Assembly (NCBI RefSeq): GCF_024584515.1
Contig: NZ_CP102173.1
Coordinates: forward strand, 1,488,001 to 1,552,000
Reading direction: 5' to 3'
DNA from: Aeromicrobium wangtongii
GTDB lineage: Bacteria > Actinomycetota > Actinomycetes > Propionibacteriales > Nocardioidaceae
Length of the DNA stretch: 64,000 nucleotides
Shown here: positions 36,093-43,392 of the stretch, piece by piece
Numbering within the stretch: the stretch's first letter is position 1
Layout of the letters: each line of letters opens with the position of its first letter
Notes under the pieces: generated by a model
The model's database searches: none
Seen by the model: only the letters and a program-made list of their open reading frames with translations
What the model was told of the DNA's origin: nothing
Program-made: the position numbers and the translations under genes

Positions 36093-38834
36093 ATGCACCC
36101 CACCACACTGTTGGGCCGCGCGACCGAAAGCCTGGCGCTGGCCTCCCTGGTGCAGCGGGCATCGGCGGGATCAGGCGGTGCGCTCGTGGTCGAGGGCGCA
36201 CCAGGGGTGGGGAAGTCTGCGCTGGTCGCCGAAGCGGCGGCGTCGGCTGCGAGGCACGGGATCCGTGTCATCACGGCTCTGGGGGTGGAGTCCGAGGAGG
36301 ACGTGGCTTTCGCGGGTCTGCACCAGCTGGTCCACCCGCTCCGTGAGCGTATTGACGACCTGCCCGGTCCGCAGCGTGATGCGCTACGGGCAGCCATCGG
36401 GCTCAGCGAGGAGGTCGCCCCGGCCTTGCACCTCGTCGGCCTCGCCGCGCTGACGCTGTTGTCGGACGCGGCAACCGAGGAGCCGCTGCTGATGGTCGTC
36501 GAGGACGCCCACTGGATGGACCGCGCGAGCCTCGTCGTGGTCGGGTTCGTGGCCCGCAGGGTCGAGTCGGATCCGATCGTGATGATCGTGGTGACCCGGG
36601 GCTCGGACCTCCGGCTCGAGTTCGCTGGGCTTCCGGTGCTGCAGGTGGACCCACTGACGGATGGGGTGTCGGCGGAGCTGCTCGACGCCGTGGCGCCTGA
36701 CCTCGGGCGGCAGGTCCGGATGCGGGTGCTGGAGGAGGCAGCCGGGAACCCGCTCGCGCTGACCGAGCTGCCTCTCGCGCTGAGCTCAGTCGATGGCGCG
36801 TCCGCGTTGCCCCTGGGGCCGCTGCCCCTGACGGAGAGGTTGGAGCGCGCTTTCGCGGACAGGATCTCCCGCCTGCCCGCCGGCACCCGGACGGTGCTGC
36901 TCCTGGCAGCCCTCAATGGTGACGGGACGACGGACGAGAGTCTGGCAGCGGCGGCACGCATGCTGGAGACGGCGATCGATGTCGAGGCTCTCCCGCAGGC
37001 GGTCGATGCCGGCCTGTTGGAGGCCCGCACGATGGGATTCCGGCACCCGCTCATGCGCTCGGCGATGCACGACGCCGCGACTCCCACCCAGCGTCGCAGC
37101 GCGCATGCCGCGCTGGCCGCGGAGCTGCGGAACCACCCCGACCGGAGGGCATGGCACGTCGCTGCCGCCACCTCCGGCCGCGACGAGCGGGCGGCCCAGG
37201 ACCTGGACCTGACTGCCGGCAGGGCGCTGCGACGGGGTGGTTTCGCCGCAGCCCTGGCAGCACTCATGCGCTCGGCGGAGCTGACGGAGGACCCCTCGGC
37301 GCTTGCAGACCGGCTGGTGAGGGCTGCGGAGCTCGCTCTGGAGCTGGGTCAGGTCGCCATCGTCGACGACATGCTCGACCGGGCCAGCTCACTCGACCTC
37401 ACTGCCCGGGACCAGGGCCGGGTCGCCTGGGTGGGCATCATCCGAGGGGGCGTCTGGACTCGGGGAGAAGGGGCCGCAACCGCTGAGCTGGCGGAGATGG
37501 CCGTCGAGATCGCGGCCACCGAGGCCGTCCTCGGTCTGCGCATGCTGTGGGGCGCGATCCTGCACTGCATGTACGGGGAGCCCGGGCAGGAAGCGCGGGA
37601 CCGGGTGGCCGCCGCGGCAGACCGGATGCCGGTGCCGGCCGACCACCCCCTCCTCGTGGCGCTCCGCGCTCTCTGCGCACCGGTCGACCGCGGTCGATCG
37701 GCCCTCGAGTCCCTCGCGCGGCAGCAGGAGCGCCTACCCGAGGACCCGGAGTGGGACGGGTACCTGGCAGCGGCGGCAGTGACGATGGGGGCTCCCGTCC
37801 TCGGGATGCGCCTGGCGGCGAGGTCGTTGGACGCACTGCGGGCGCAGGGACGGTGCTCAATGCTGAGCGGCGCCCACTTGCTCCGGGCAGCGAGCGCGGT
37901 CCATCTCGGTGACGTCCGGACGGGGTATCTCGCCGCCGAGGAGAGCGCGGACTTGAACCGTGAGATCGGTCAAGTCATCGTGGAGACGACCCTGTTCGGG
38001 GTCCGTGCGCAGATCGCTGCACTGTGCGGCGACCCGCGGACGGAGGAGCGGGCAGCCGAGGCCGAGCGCGCAGCGATCCCCTTGGGTCTGCGCACTGCGC
38101 TGGCCCACGCGCAGATGGCGCGGGGGCAGGAAGCCCTGTGCCAAGGGCGTTACGGCGACGCGTTCGGGCACCTGCACCGCGTCTTCGACCCTGCCGACCC
38201 CGCCTTCCACCCCTGGCTGCGTTTCTACGCAGTCTCGGGACTCGCCGAGGCTGGGGTGCGCAGCGACTGGGCCGAGGTGGCGCGGGGCATCGTGGAGGAG
38301 CTGACCGCGCTCGGCGAGGTCACGCCTTCGCCCGCCCTGCTCTGCGGTCTGCGCCTGGCACACGCGCTGCTGAGCCCGCCGGAGGAGGCCGAGGCGCTCT
38401 ATCGGGCAGCCCTTGACAGCGTTCCGGCGGACTGGCCGTTCGAGCGGGCCCGCGCGCATCTCGCCTTCGGCACCTGGCTGCGCCGCGAACGGCGCACATC
38501 GGAGTCCCGCGCAGTCCTCGAGGCCGCGCGCGAGGTATTCGACGCGCTGGGGGCGTCGGCCTGGTCGGACCGGGCACGCCAGGAGCTGCGTGCTGGCGGG
38601 ACATCGTCCCCCCGCCAGGGCGCGACCGTCGTCGACCTGTTGACCTCGACGGAGCTGCGGGTCGCGCATCTCGCCGCGCAAGGGCTGACGAACCGCCAGA
38701 TCGGCGAGCGGATGTACGTCTCGCCGCGCACCGTCAGCACTCACCTGCAGCGCATGTTCCCCAAGCTCGGCATCGCATCTCGCGGTGAGCTCGCCGCAAG
38801 GCTCGCCAGCACGCAGGATCCGCACGCGATGTAG
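36093..38834 (+). CDS. LuxR family transcriptional regulator with AAA ATPase domain (LAL type)
   Basis: A 913-residue regulator. The N-terminal ATPase domain has Walker A GAPGVGKSAL near 37 and Walker B LLMVVEDAHWMD near 135. A long helical middle region (about 300-830) resembles a TPR-type effector domain. The last 65 residues are a LuxR helix-turn-helix (LTSTELRVAHLAAQGLTNRQ). Proteins of this type activate catabolic or secondary-metabolite genes after ligand binding. The start ATG follows GAGGGAGGG. Likely targets are the three genes directly downstream (inference). Confidence 0.88.
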   Translation: MHPTTLLGRATESLALASLVQRASAGSGGALVVEGAPGVGKSALVAEAAASAARHGIRVITALGVESEEDVAFAGLHQLVHPLRERIDDLPGPQRDALRAAIGLSEEVAPALHLVGLAALTLLSDAATEEPLLMVVEDAHWMDRASLVVVGFVARRVESDPIVMIVVTRGSDLRLEFAGLPVLQVDPLTDGVSAELLDAVAPDLGRQVRMRVLEEAAGNPLALTELPLALSSVDGASALPLGPLPLTERLERAFADRISRLPAGTRTVLLLAALNGDGTTDESLAAAARMLETAIDVEALPQAVDAGLLEARTMGFRHPLMRSAMHDAATPTQRRSAHAALAAELRNHPDRRAWHVAAATSGRDERAAQDLDLTAGRALRRGGFAAALAALMRSAELTEDPSALADRLVRAAELALELGQVAIVDDMLDRASSLDLTARDQGRVAWVGIIRGGVWTRGEGAATAELAEMAVEIAATEAVLGLRMLWGAILHCMYGEPGQEARDRVAAAADRMPVPADHPLLVALRALCAPVDRGRSALESLARQQERLPEDPEWDGYLAAAAVTMGAPVLGMRLAARSLDALRAQGRCSMLSGAHLLRAASAVHLGDVRTGYLAAEESADLNREIGQVIVETTLFGVRAQIAALCGDPRTEERAAEAERAAIPLGLRTALAHAQMARGQEALCQGRYGDAFGHLHRVFDPADPAFHPWLRFYAVSGLAEAGVRSDWAEVARGIVEELTALGEVTPSPALLCGLRLAHALLSPPEEAEALYRAALDSVPADWPFERARAHLAFGTWLRRERRTSESRAVLEAAREVFDALGASAWSDRARQELRAGGTSSPRQGATVVDLLTSTELRVAHLAAQGLTNRQIGERMYVSPRTVSTHLQRMFPKLGIASRGELAARLASTQDPHAM

Positions 38835-39017
38835 CCACCGGGGGAGGACCCGCAGCAGGGCAGCCTGGAGCAGGTCCTACGCGGTATGCGCGCTGCGAGC
38901 GATGACGTACCCGAAAAGACGTCACCTGACGGACGCGCTGGTTCCTGCTGGCTCCCTAGGTTCGTGTCACCCGATCGCGGACGACATGCTGCGATGACCC
39001 AGATATGGAGAGAGATC

Positions 39018-39740
39018 ATGAACAACCCCACCATCGTCCTGGTCCATGGCGCGTTCGCCGACGCGGCGAGCTGGAGCCCGGTCACGCGTGCGCTGCTCGA
39101 CAACGGGCACCGCGTGATCGTCCCCCCGAACCACTTGCGGACGCTGTCAGGCGATGCGGCGAGTGTGCGACGCGTCGTGGAGGCGGTCGATGGCCCCGTC
39201 GTGCTTGCCGGCCACTCCTACGGTGGTGCGGTCATCACCGTCGCGGGAGCCGCCGAGAACGTCGTCGGGCTCGTCTACGTCGCTGCCTATGTCCCGGACA
39301 AGGGTGAGAGTCCCGCCCACATGGATGCCAGGTACCCGGCCACCGATCTCCGCGATCACCTCGTGACCCTCCCCAATCCGTCCCCTGGCCACGATGAGGG
39401 CGTGGACCTGTCGGTTGAGCCGAGCGCGTTCCTCCCGGTGTTTGCAGCGGGCCTCGACCCGCGGACCGCCGAGGTGCTCGCGGTCTCACAGCGCTCGTTC
39501 GCCGACGCCGCCTACACCGAGGAGGCGTCAGCCGCGGCGTGGAAGTCCACGCCCAGCTGGGGCATCGTCGCGACTGCCGACAAGACCGTTCAGCCCGATG
39601 TCCAGCGGTTCGGCTACGAACGGGCCGGGTTCAAGCAGATCGTCGAGGTCGACGCTCCGCATCTCGCGATGCAGACCAACCCGAAGGACGTCGTGGACCT
39701 CCTCGAGGCAGTGGTGAGCGCCGTCGGCCGTCCTGCCTGA
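39018..39740 (+). CDS. Alpha/beta hydrolase
   Basis: A 240-residue alpha/beta-hydrolase-fold protein. The oxyanion motif is LVHGAFADAASW near 9, the nucleophile elbow is GHSYGG near 70, and the catalytic histidine region is DAPHLAMQTNP near the C terminus. Closest in character to the plant-esterase-like or salicylate-ester-type group; the substrate is unknown. The ATG at 39018 follows GGAGAGAG; a longer upstream frame lacks homology. Confidence 0.83.
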   Translation: MNNPTIVLVHGAFADAASWSPVTRALLDNGHRVIVPPNHLRTLSGDAASVRRVVEAVDGPVVLAGHSYGGAVITVAGAAENVVGLVYVAAYVPDKGESPAHMDARYPATDLRDHLVTLPNPSPGHDEGVDLSVEPSAFLPVFAAGLDPRTAEVLAVSQRSFADAAYTEEASAAAWKSTPSWGIVATADKTVQPDVQRFGYERAGFKQIVEVDAPHLAMQTNPKDVVDLLEAVVSAVGRPA

Positions 39741-39791
39741 TCGCCGGCTGCCCGTTGGACAGCCAAACTCGATCGGCCGAAGGAGAGACTC

Positions 39792-40442
39792 ATGCACGTG
39801 TTCATCGTCGGCGTCACCGGAGCGGTCGGCTCGCTCCTTGCCCACGAGCTCGTCGCTAGGGGGGACACGGTCTCAGGGCTTGTCCGCCACCCGGCGCAGC
39901 GCGACGAGCTCGTCACCTCGGGGGTGACCGCGGGGGTCGGAGACCTGACACTTCTCTCGCCGGGCGACCTCGCACCCATGATCGCGTACGCGGACGCCAT
40001 CGTCTTCACTGCCGGCGCTGGAGGCGGCGGCACGCAAGCAACGACCGCCATCGATCGCGACGGCGTCGTCAAGCTGATCGACGCCGCGCACCTCACATCC
40101 GTCCCTCCCCGCTTCGTCCTGGTCTCCGTCTTTCCGGAGGCATGGCGTGAGCGGAACCTCGGGCCGGGCTTCGACCACTACATCAGGGTCAAGAAGGAAG
40201 CGGACGTAGCCCTCACCAAGAGCAAGCTCTCGTGGGTCATCCTTCGACCATCCGCTCTGCAGGATGATCCCGGCCGCGGGACTGTGGCGCTGGGTCCGGC
40301 AGAGATCCACGACGAGATCACCCGAGCAGACGTGGCCGCCACCTTGGCCGCGATAGTGCATGAGCCAAGGATCAGCCAGAAGATCCTCGAGGTGACCGCC
40401 GGCACCACCCCGATTGACCGGGCCGTTGCGTCCGCCATCTGA
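39792..40442 (+). CDS. NAD(P)-binding (atypical SDR) protein
   Basis: A 216-residue Rossmann protein with the NADP loop GVTGAVGSLLAHEL near 7, and a HYIRVKKEADVALTKSKLSWVILRP segment typical of YwnB/YhfK-like or flavin-reductase-like atypical SDRs. No classical YxxxK pair is evident. It follows the hydrolase by 51 bp behind a GAAGGAGAG ribosome-binding site, probably in the same operon. The substrate is unknown. Confidence 0.8.
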   Translation: MHVFIVGVTGAVGSLLAHELVARGDTVSGLVRHPAQRDELVTSGVTAGVGDLTLLSPGDLAPMIAYADAIVFTAGAGGGGTQATTAIDRDGVVKLIDAAHLTSVPPRFVLVSVFPEAWRERNLGPGFDHYIRVKKEADVALTKSKLSWVILRPSALQDDPGRGTVALGPAEIHDEITRADVAATLAAIVHEPRISQKILEVTAGTTPIDRAVASAI

Positions 40443-40555
40443 CTGCGGCAGACCGTCGCGATGACCCGATCCACAACCGATGTACCTCCTCCGCCACTGC
40501 TTCGACGAGACCCTCGCACAGCCGTGACCCCACCTCCCAGAAAGCAGAGCCGAGC

Positions 40556-41086
40556 ATGACCTCACCCGAGAACCCCACCGCCAGCATCCCCGACGACGAC
40601 CCCGCCCGCTCCCTCACGCTCGTCACGCCAGACGACCCAGACACCACGTACCTGTCACTCGCTGGTGACAACTACGCCATGCTGATCGGTGGAGACCAGA
40701 CCGACGGCCGCTACTGCCTCATCGACATGCGAGTGCCGGATGGCGGAGGGCCACCGCCTCACCGCCACAACTTCGAAGAGATGTTCACCATCCTCGACGG
40801 CGAGATCACCTTCACCTTCCGCGGCCAGCAGCACACGGCCGCCGCCGGGTCCACCGTGAACATCCCGGCGAACGCGCCGCACTTCTTCCGCAACGAGTCA
40901 GGCGCGCCAGCACGCATGGTCTGCATGTGCACCCCCGCTGGACAGGACGCGTACTTCCTGCGAGTAGGGCACGTCGTGGACGGACCCGACTCCGCACCTC
41001 CCGAGCTCTCCCCGGAGGAAGAAGCGCAGGGCCGGCATCTCGCCGTCGAGCTGGCCGCCCAGTACCAGACCGAGATCCTCATCTGA
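40556..41086 (+). CDS. Cupin domain protein
   Basis: A 176-residue protein with one cupin barrel. The first motif PPPHRHNFEEMFTILDGE carries two histidines and a glutamate, and the second motif is NIPANAPHFFRNES. It probably binds a metal ion. Single-domain cupins include dioxygenases, isomerases and storage proteins, so no reaction is assigned. It is the last intact gene of island 2. Confidence 0.82.
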   Translation: MTSPENPTASIPDDDPARSLTLVTPDDPDTTYLSLAGDNYAMLIGGDQTDGRYCLIDMRVPDGGGPPPHRHNFEEMFTILDGEITFTFRGQQHTAAAGSTVNIPANAPHFFRNESGAPARMVCMCTPAGQDAYFLRVGHVVDGPDSAPPELSPEEEAQGRHLAVELAAQYQTEILI

Positions 41087-41097
41087 GCCGCCGAGGC

Positions 41098-41247
41098 CCC
41101 GAACTTCACGACCTCGTCCCGGGACAGCGACGGACGTCCATGCCTGGGATTTTGGTCGCCGCGGCGGACCATCGTCGGGACCGCCGACCTGTGCACGCCG
41201 AGTAGATCGGCCGCCTCACCCTGCGCCACCCACCCCGTGCCGGTCAC
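41098..41247 (-). pseudogene. Excisionase-like helix-turn-helix remnant
   Basis: The first 50 codons from ATG 41247 encode GWVAQGEAADLLGVHRSA followed by a basic RRGDQNPRHGRPSLSR region, resembling small MerR/excisionase-type DNA-binding proteins. The frame then runs antisense through the cupin gene and loses resemblance, so only the start appears genuine. A 7-bp hairpin CCCACCG/CGGTGGG lies at 41272-41288, just before repeat copy C. Confidence 0.45.
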
Positions 41248-41309
41248 GACGGCAGGCTACTGACGCAGGGACCCACCGTCTCGGTGGGGCGCAATGAGGA
41301 CTACCCCCC

Positions 41310-41364
41310 GCACCACGTCGAGTGCGTCGCAGTGCTGACGAAAACCGGCTCTGACCTGCGGTGA
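41310..41364 (+). repeat. Direct repeat copy C: methyltransferase 3' end
   Basis: 55 bp aligning without gaps to the end of the methyltransferase gene (49/55 identical to copy A, 53/55 to copy B), still ending TKTGSDLR plus stop. It is the most distal copy and would be the original chromosomal 3' end if both segments integrated at this gene. Confidence 0.8.
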
Positions 41365-41514
41365 CGTGTTATGGGCCGTCGGGGCCGCACGCCGCCTGTG
41401 GCCGACGCCCTGATGCTCGTCTGGAACCTTGCTGATGTCGGGCACGCAGTCGCCGGGAATCCAGTCGAGTCGGCTCGAGAGCGAGCAGACCGGTCAACGG
41501 ATGCCGGTAGATCA

Positions 41515-41536
41515 GTAAAAGTGACGTAGGGTTTAC
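41515..41536. promoter_or_regulatory. TetR-type operator, carboxylase regulon (site 1)
   Basis: A 22-bp element with perfect GTAAA/TTTAC ends and internal AGTGACGTAGGG. It is nearly the same as the element at 42752 and matches one at 50973. It lies upstream of the acyl-CoA dehydrogenase remnant. The remainder of 41365-41661 contains nothing else I can support. Confidence 0.7.
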
Positions 41537-41661
41537 TTTCTGCTCTCGATCATGATACCGAGAACTGACGCGGGCCTGCCGCCACGAGACTGCGCATGGC
41601 CGGGCGTTCAGGAGGCATAGCATCCGGTTGTCCGCCGTCCCAGACGAGGAGCACGCGATGA

Positions 41662-42055
41662 ACCAGGCCGAGTCGTTGTTCCTTCCTGCGCGCGATCTCG
41701 GCGTATGCGTGGGCCGGGCTGTTGGCGAGCAGGATGGACGAGGTGGTGATCATGGGGCTGCAGACGGCCAACATCGCCAGCGCGGCGTACTCGATCCTGA
41801 CGATGGCAGCCGCGCACGTCATCCGCGAGCACGCCAGTGATGAGTTTGCCGAGCGGGTTTATGCCGCCGACACTCGACGGTCGCTGGTTCGGGACGATGA
41901 ACCTGTCGGAACCCGATGTCGGGTCGGCGCTCGGCGACGCGAACACGCCGGCCCGCCGTGCGGACGACGGGGCGTGCCGCGTGACGGGCTGCAAGATGTG
42001 CATCCTGCAGTCGGGAGATCAGTTGCTGATGGAAATCGACGACGCTCTATGGTGA
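41662..42055 (+). pseudogene. Frameshifted acyl-CoA dehydrogenase 5' remnant
   Basis: Two overlapping + strand frames together resemble acyl-CoA dehydrogenase. The first (to about 41840) reads FLRAISAYAWAGLLASR and on through ANIASAAYSILTMAA. The second reads LDGRWFGTMNLSEPDVGSALGD and VTGCKM, the flavin/substrate loop GTMNLTEP-x-AGS of the family. A frameshift near 41840 separates them and the C-terminal two-thirds is missing. It lies behind an operator of the TetR regulon, so it was probably once a member of this pathway. Confidence 0.65.
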
Positions 42056-42074
42056 GGCACTCAGGACGGACGGC

Positions 42075-42755
42075 ATGAGCACGTCACAGGAATCGGGGAT
42101 GGGCGACATGGGTTCGGATGCTGTGGTGGCCAAAGAGGCGTCCGGCGGTCTTTCGACCCCGCCCACGCCGAAGGGCCGCGACGCCCGGCGGCGGCTGCTG
42201 GAGGCCGGCGAACAACTCTTCGGTGAGCAGGGCTACGCCGGGACGCGAGTCTCCGACATCACGGAGGCTGCGAACCTGTCGCCCGGTGCCTTCTACCGGT
42301 ACTTCAAGGATCGTCACGAGCTGCTGCTCGTCCTGCTGACCGAGATGCTGGACCGGGCGTTCGACTTCGCCCGGGCGCGCTGGGACGACAACCACCCGAC
42401 CGAGTCGGTACAGCGCACGACCGAGCGTTACTTGGAGTTCTACGACCTGAATCGCGCCATGATGGGCGTGATGGTCGAGATGGCCCAGAATGACGAGGAG
42501 GTCCGCAGCGTCTGGCGCCAGTCCCGGACGGCGTTCTACACACGAATCGGGCGCGCCTTGACCCGAGGCGTCACTTCGGGCGCCATCCGGTCCGACATCG
42601 ATGTCGAGGTGGCGGCCGAGCTGCTGGGGAGCATGACCGAGTTTTACGCCTTCCAGCGCTACGCCCTCGATGGTGACGCCTTGAAGGACGTCCCGCCGGT
42701 GGAGGTGGCCACGACGCTGGCCGAGCTGTGGACGCGCGGAGTCGCCAGTAAGTAA
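42075..42755 (+). CDS. TetR family transcriptional regulator
   Basis: A 226-residue TetR-type repressor. The helix-turn-helix (RRLLEAGEQLFGEQGYAGTR followed by ITEAANLSPGAFYRYFKDR) spans about residues 38-85, after a 30-residue flexible N terminus; the ligand-binding helical domain follows. Several in-frame ATG codons near the start leave the true N terminus open. A GTAAA...TTTAC operator overlaps its own stop codon and fronts the carboxylase operon, which suggests it controls that operon in response to a pathway metabolite. Confidence 0.88.
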   Translation: MSTSQESGMGDMGSDAVVAKEASGGLSTPPTPKGRDARRRLLEAGEQLFGEQGYAGTRVSDITEAANLSPGAFYRYFKDRHELLLVLLTEMLDRAFDFARARWDDNHPTESVQRTTERYLEFYDLNRAMMGVMVEMAQNDEEVRSVWRQSRTAFYTRIGRALTRGVTSGAIRSDIDVEVAAELLGSMTEFYAFQRYALDGDALKDVPPVEVATTLAELWTRGVASK

Positions 42756-42773
42756 AAGTGACGCAGTCTTTAC
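42752..42773. promoter_or_regulatory. TetR-type operator, carboxylase regulon (site 2)
   Basis: A 22-bp element with GTAAA/TTTAC ends and the same AGTGACG core as the site at 41515. It overlaps the TetR stop codon and lies about 130 bp upstream of the BCCP start, in the only plausible promoter region of the carboxylase operon. Confidence 0.72.
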
Positions 42774-42792
42774 CGTTTGAGTGATGCGGCAT

Positions 42793-42805
42793 ACATTGAC
42801 AATGT
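42793..42805. promoter_or_regulatory. Perfect palindrome overlapping a TTGACA box
   Basis: ACATTG-A-CAATGT is a perfect 13-bp inverted repeat; TTGACA (42796-42801) lies inside it. It may be the -35 region of the carboxylase operon promoter or a second regulator site. I find no convincing -10 at the proper distance. Confidence 0.4.
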
Positions 42806-42847
42806 TGCGAGGCCGATGTCGGCGTCACTCATATCGGAGGAATGCGC

Positions 42848-42904
42848 ATGCACGAGCCGTCTCCGCACCCGGAAGCTCTCGGCTGCGTGCGGGGGCAGGC
42901 ATGA
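42848..42904 (+). CDS. Possible 18-codon leader peptide upstream of BCCP
   Basis: ATG at 42848 follows a strong CGGAGGA ribosome-binding site at 7 bp and encodes MHEPSPHPEALGCVRGQA, with the stop overlapping the BCCP ATG (ATGA). A second ATG at 42842 is too close to the site. The BCCP start itself has no obvious Shine-Dalgarno beyond GGGGGCAGG, so translation may be coupled through this short frame. It is too short to rule out chance. Confidence 0.35.
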   Translation: MHEPSPHPEALGCVRGQA

Positions 42905-43392
42905 CCGACATCCGGCCCGACGACGTGGCCGTGCTCTCGCGGCTCATGGACGAGCACGGGTGGACGTCCTTACGGGTGAGCATCGGGACGACGACGGTCG
43001 TGCTGGGGGAGGCTCCTGCGCCGGAGACCGCCGCGCCGCCAAGCCCCGCGCGGGCTTCATCGTCCGCCGTCCGACAGGACACCGCCGGCGCGGCCCAAGA
43101 CGGTGCAGGCAGTGATCCCGCCCGCCCACACGAGGCCTCCACGTCTGCCGGCGTCACCGTCACGGCGCCGAACCTGGGAACGTTCTATCGGGCGCCGGCG
43201 CCAGGCGAAGCGTCCTATGTCGAGCTGGGACAACGGGTGGAGGCCGAGGACGAGGTGTGCTTGATCGAGGTCATGAAGCTCTACACACCCGTCCGGGCGG
43301 GGGCCGCCGGCGTCGTCGTCGAGGTGCTGGTCGAGGACGGCGCGTTGGTCGAGTACGGCCAGCCGCTGGTCGTCATCGACCCGGACGGATGA
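42901..43392 (+). CDS. Biotin carboxyl carrier protein subunit
   Basis: A 163-residue BCCP. The N-terminal 35 residues may dock to partner subunits; a Pro/Ala-rich linker (about 38-85) follows; the biotinyl domain (about 86-163) carries the acceptor lysine at 126 in EVMKLY, a variant of the usual EAMKM context, and the thumb-type segment NLGTFYRAPAPGE characteristic of AccB. It carries carboxybiotin between the biotin carboxylase and carboxyltransferase encoded next. Its stop overlaps the following ATG. Confidence 0.88.
   Translation: MTDIRPDDVAVLSRLMDEHGWTSLRVSIGTTTVVLGEAPAPETAAPPSPARASSSAVRQDTAGAAQDGAGSDPARPHEASTSAGVTVTAPNLGTFYRAPAPGEASYVELGQRVEAEDEVCLIEVMKLYTPVRAGAAGVVVEVLVEDGALVEYGQPLVVIDPDG

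Larger units (their letters stand above)
35496..41364. mobile_element. Putative genomic island 2 (bounded by repeats B and C)
   Basis: A 5.9-kb block between repeat copies B and C. It holds an amidase tail, a LAL-type LuxR regulator, a hydrolase, an NAD(P)-binding protein, a cupin protein, and an excisionase-like HTH remnant directly before copy C. Copies B and C are nearly identical over 55 bp (2 mismatches). No integrase is present, so it would be a decayed or non-autonomous element. Confidence 0.5.

Noticed and set aside
40759-41097. Continuation of the excisionase-like frame through the cupin gene
   Set aside because: Only the first 50 codons resemble a DNA-binding protein; beyond that the frame is antisense to the cupin coding region.
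23806-41364. tRNA attachment site or integrase gene at the island borders
   Set aside because: No tRNA-like sequence and no recombinase motifs were found; the only repeated border sequence is the methyltransferase 3' end.
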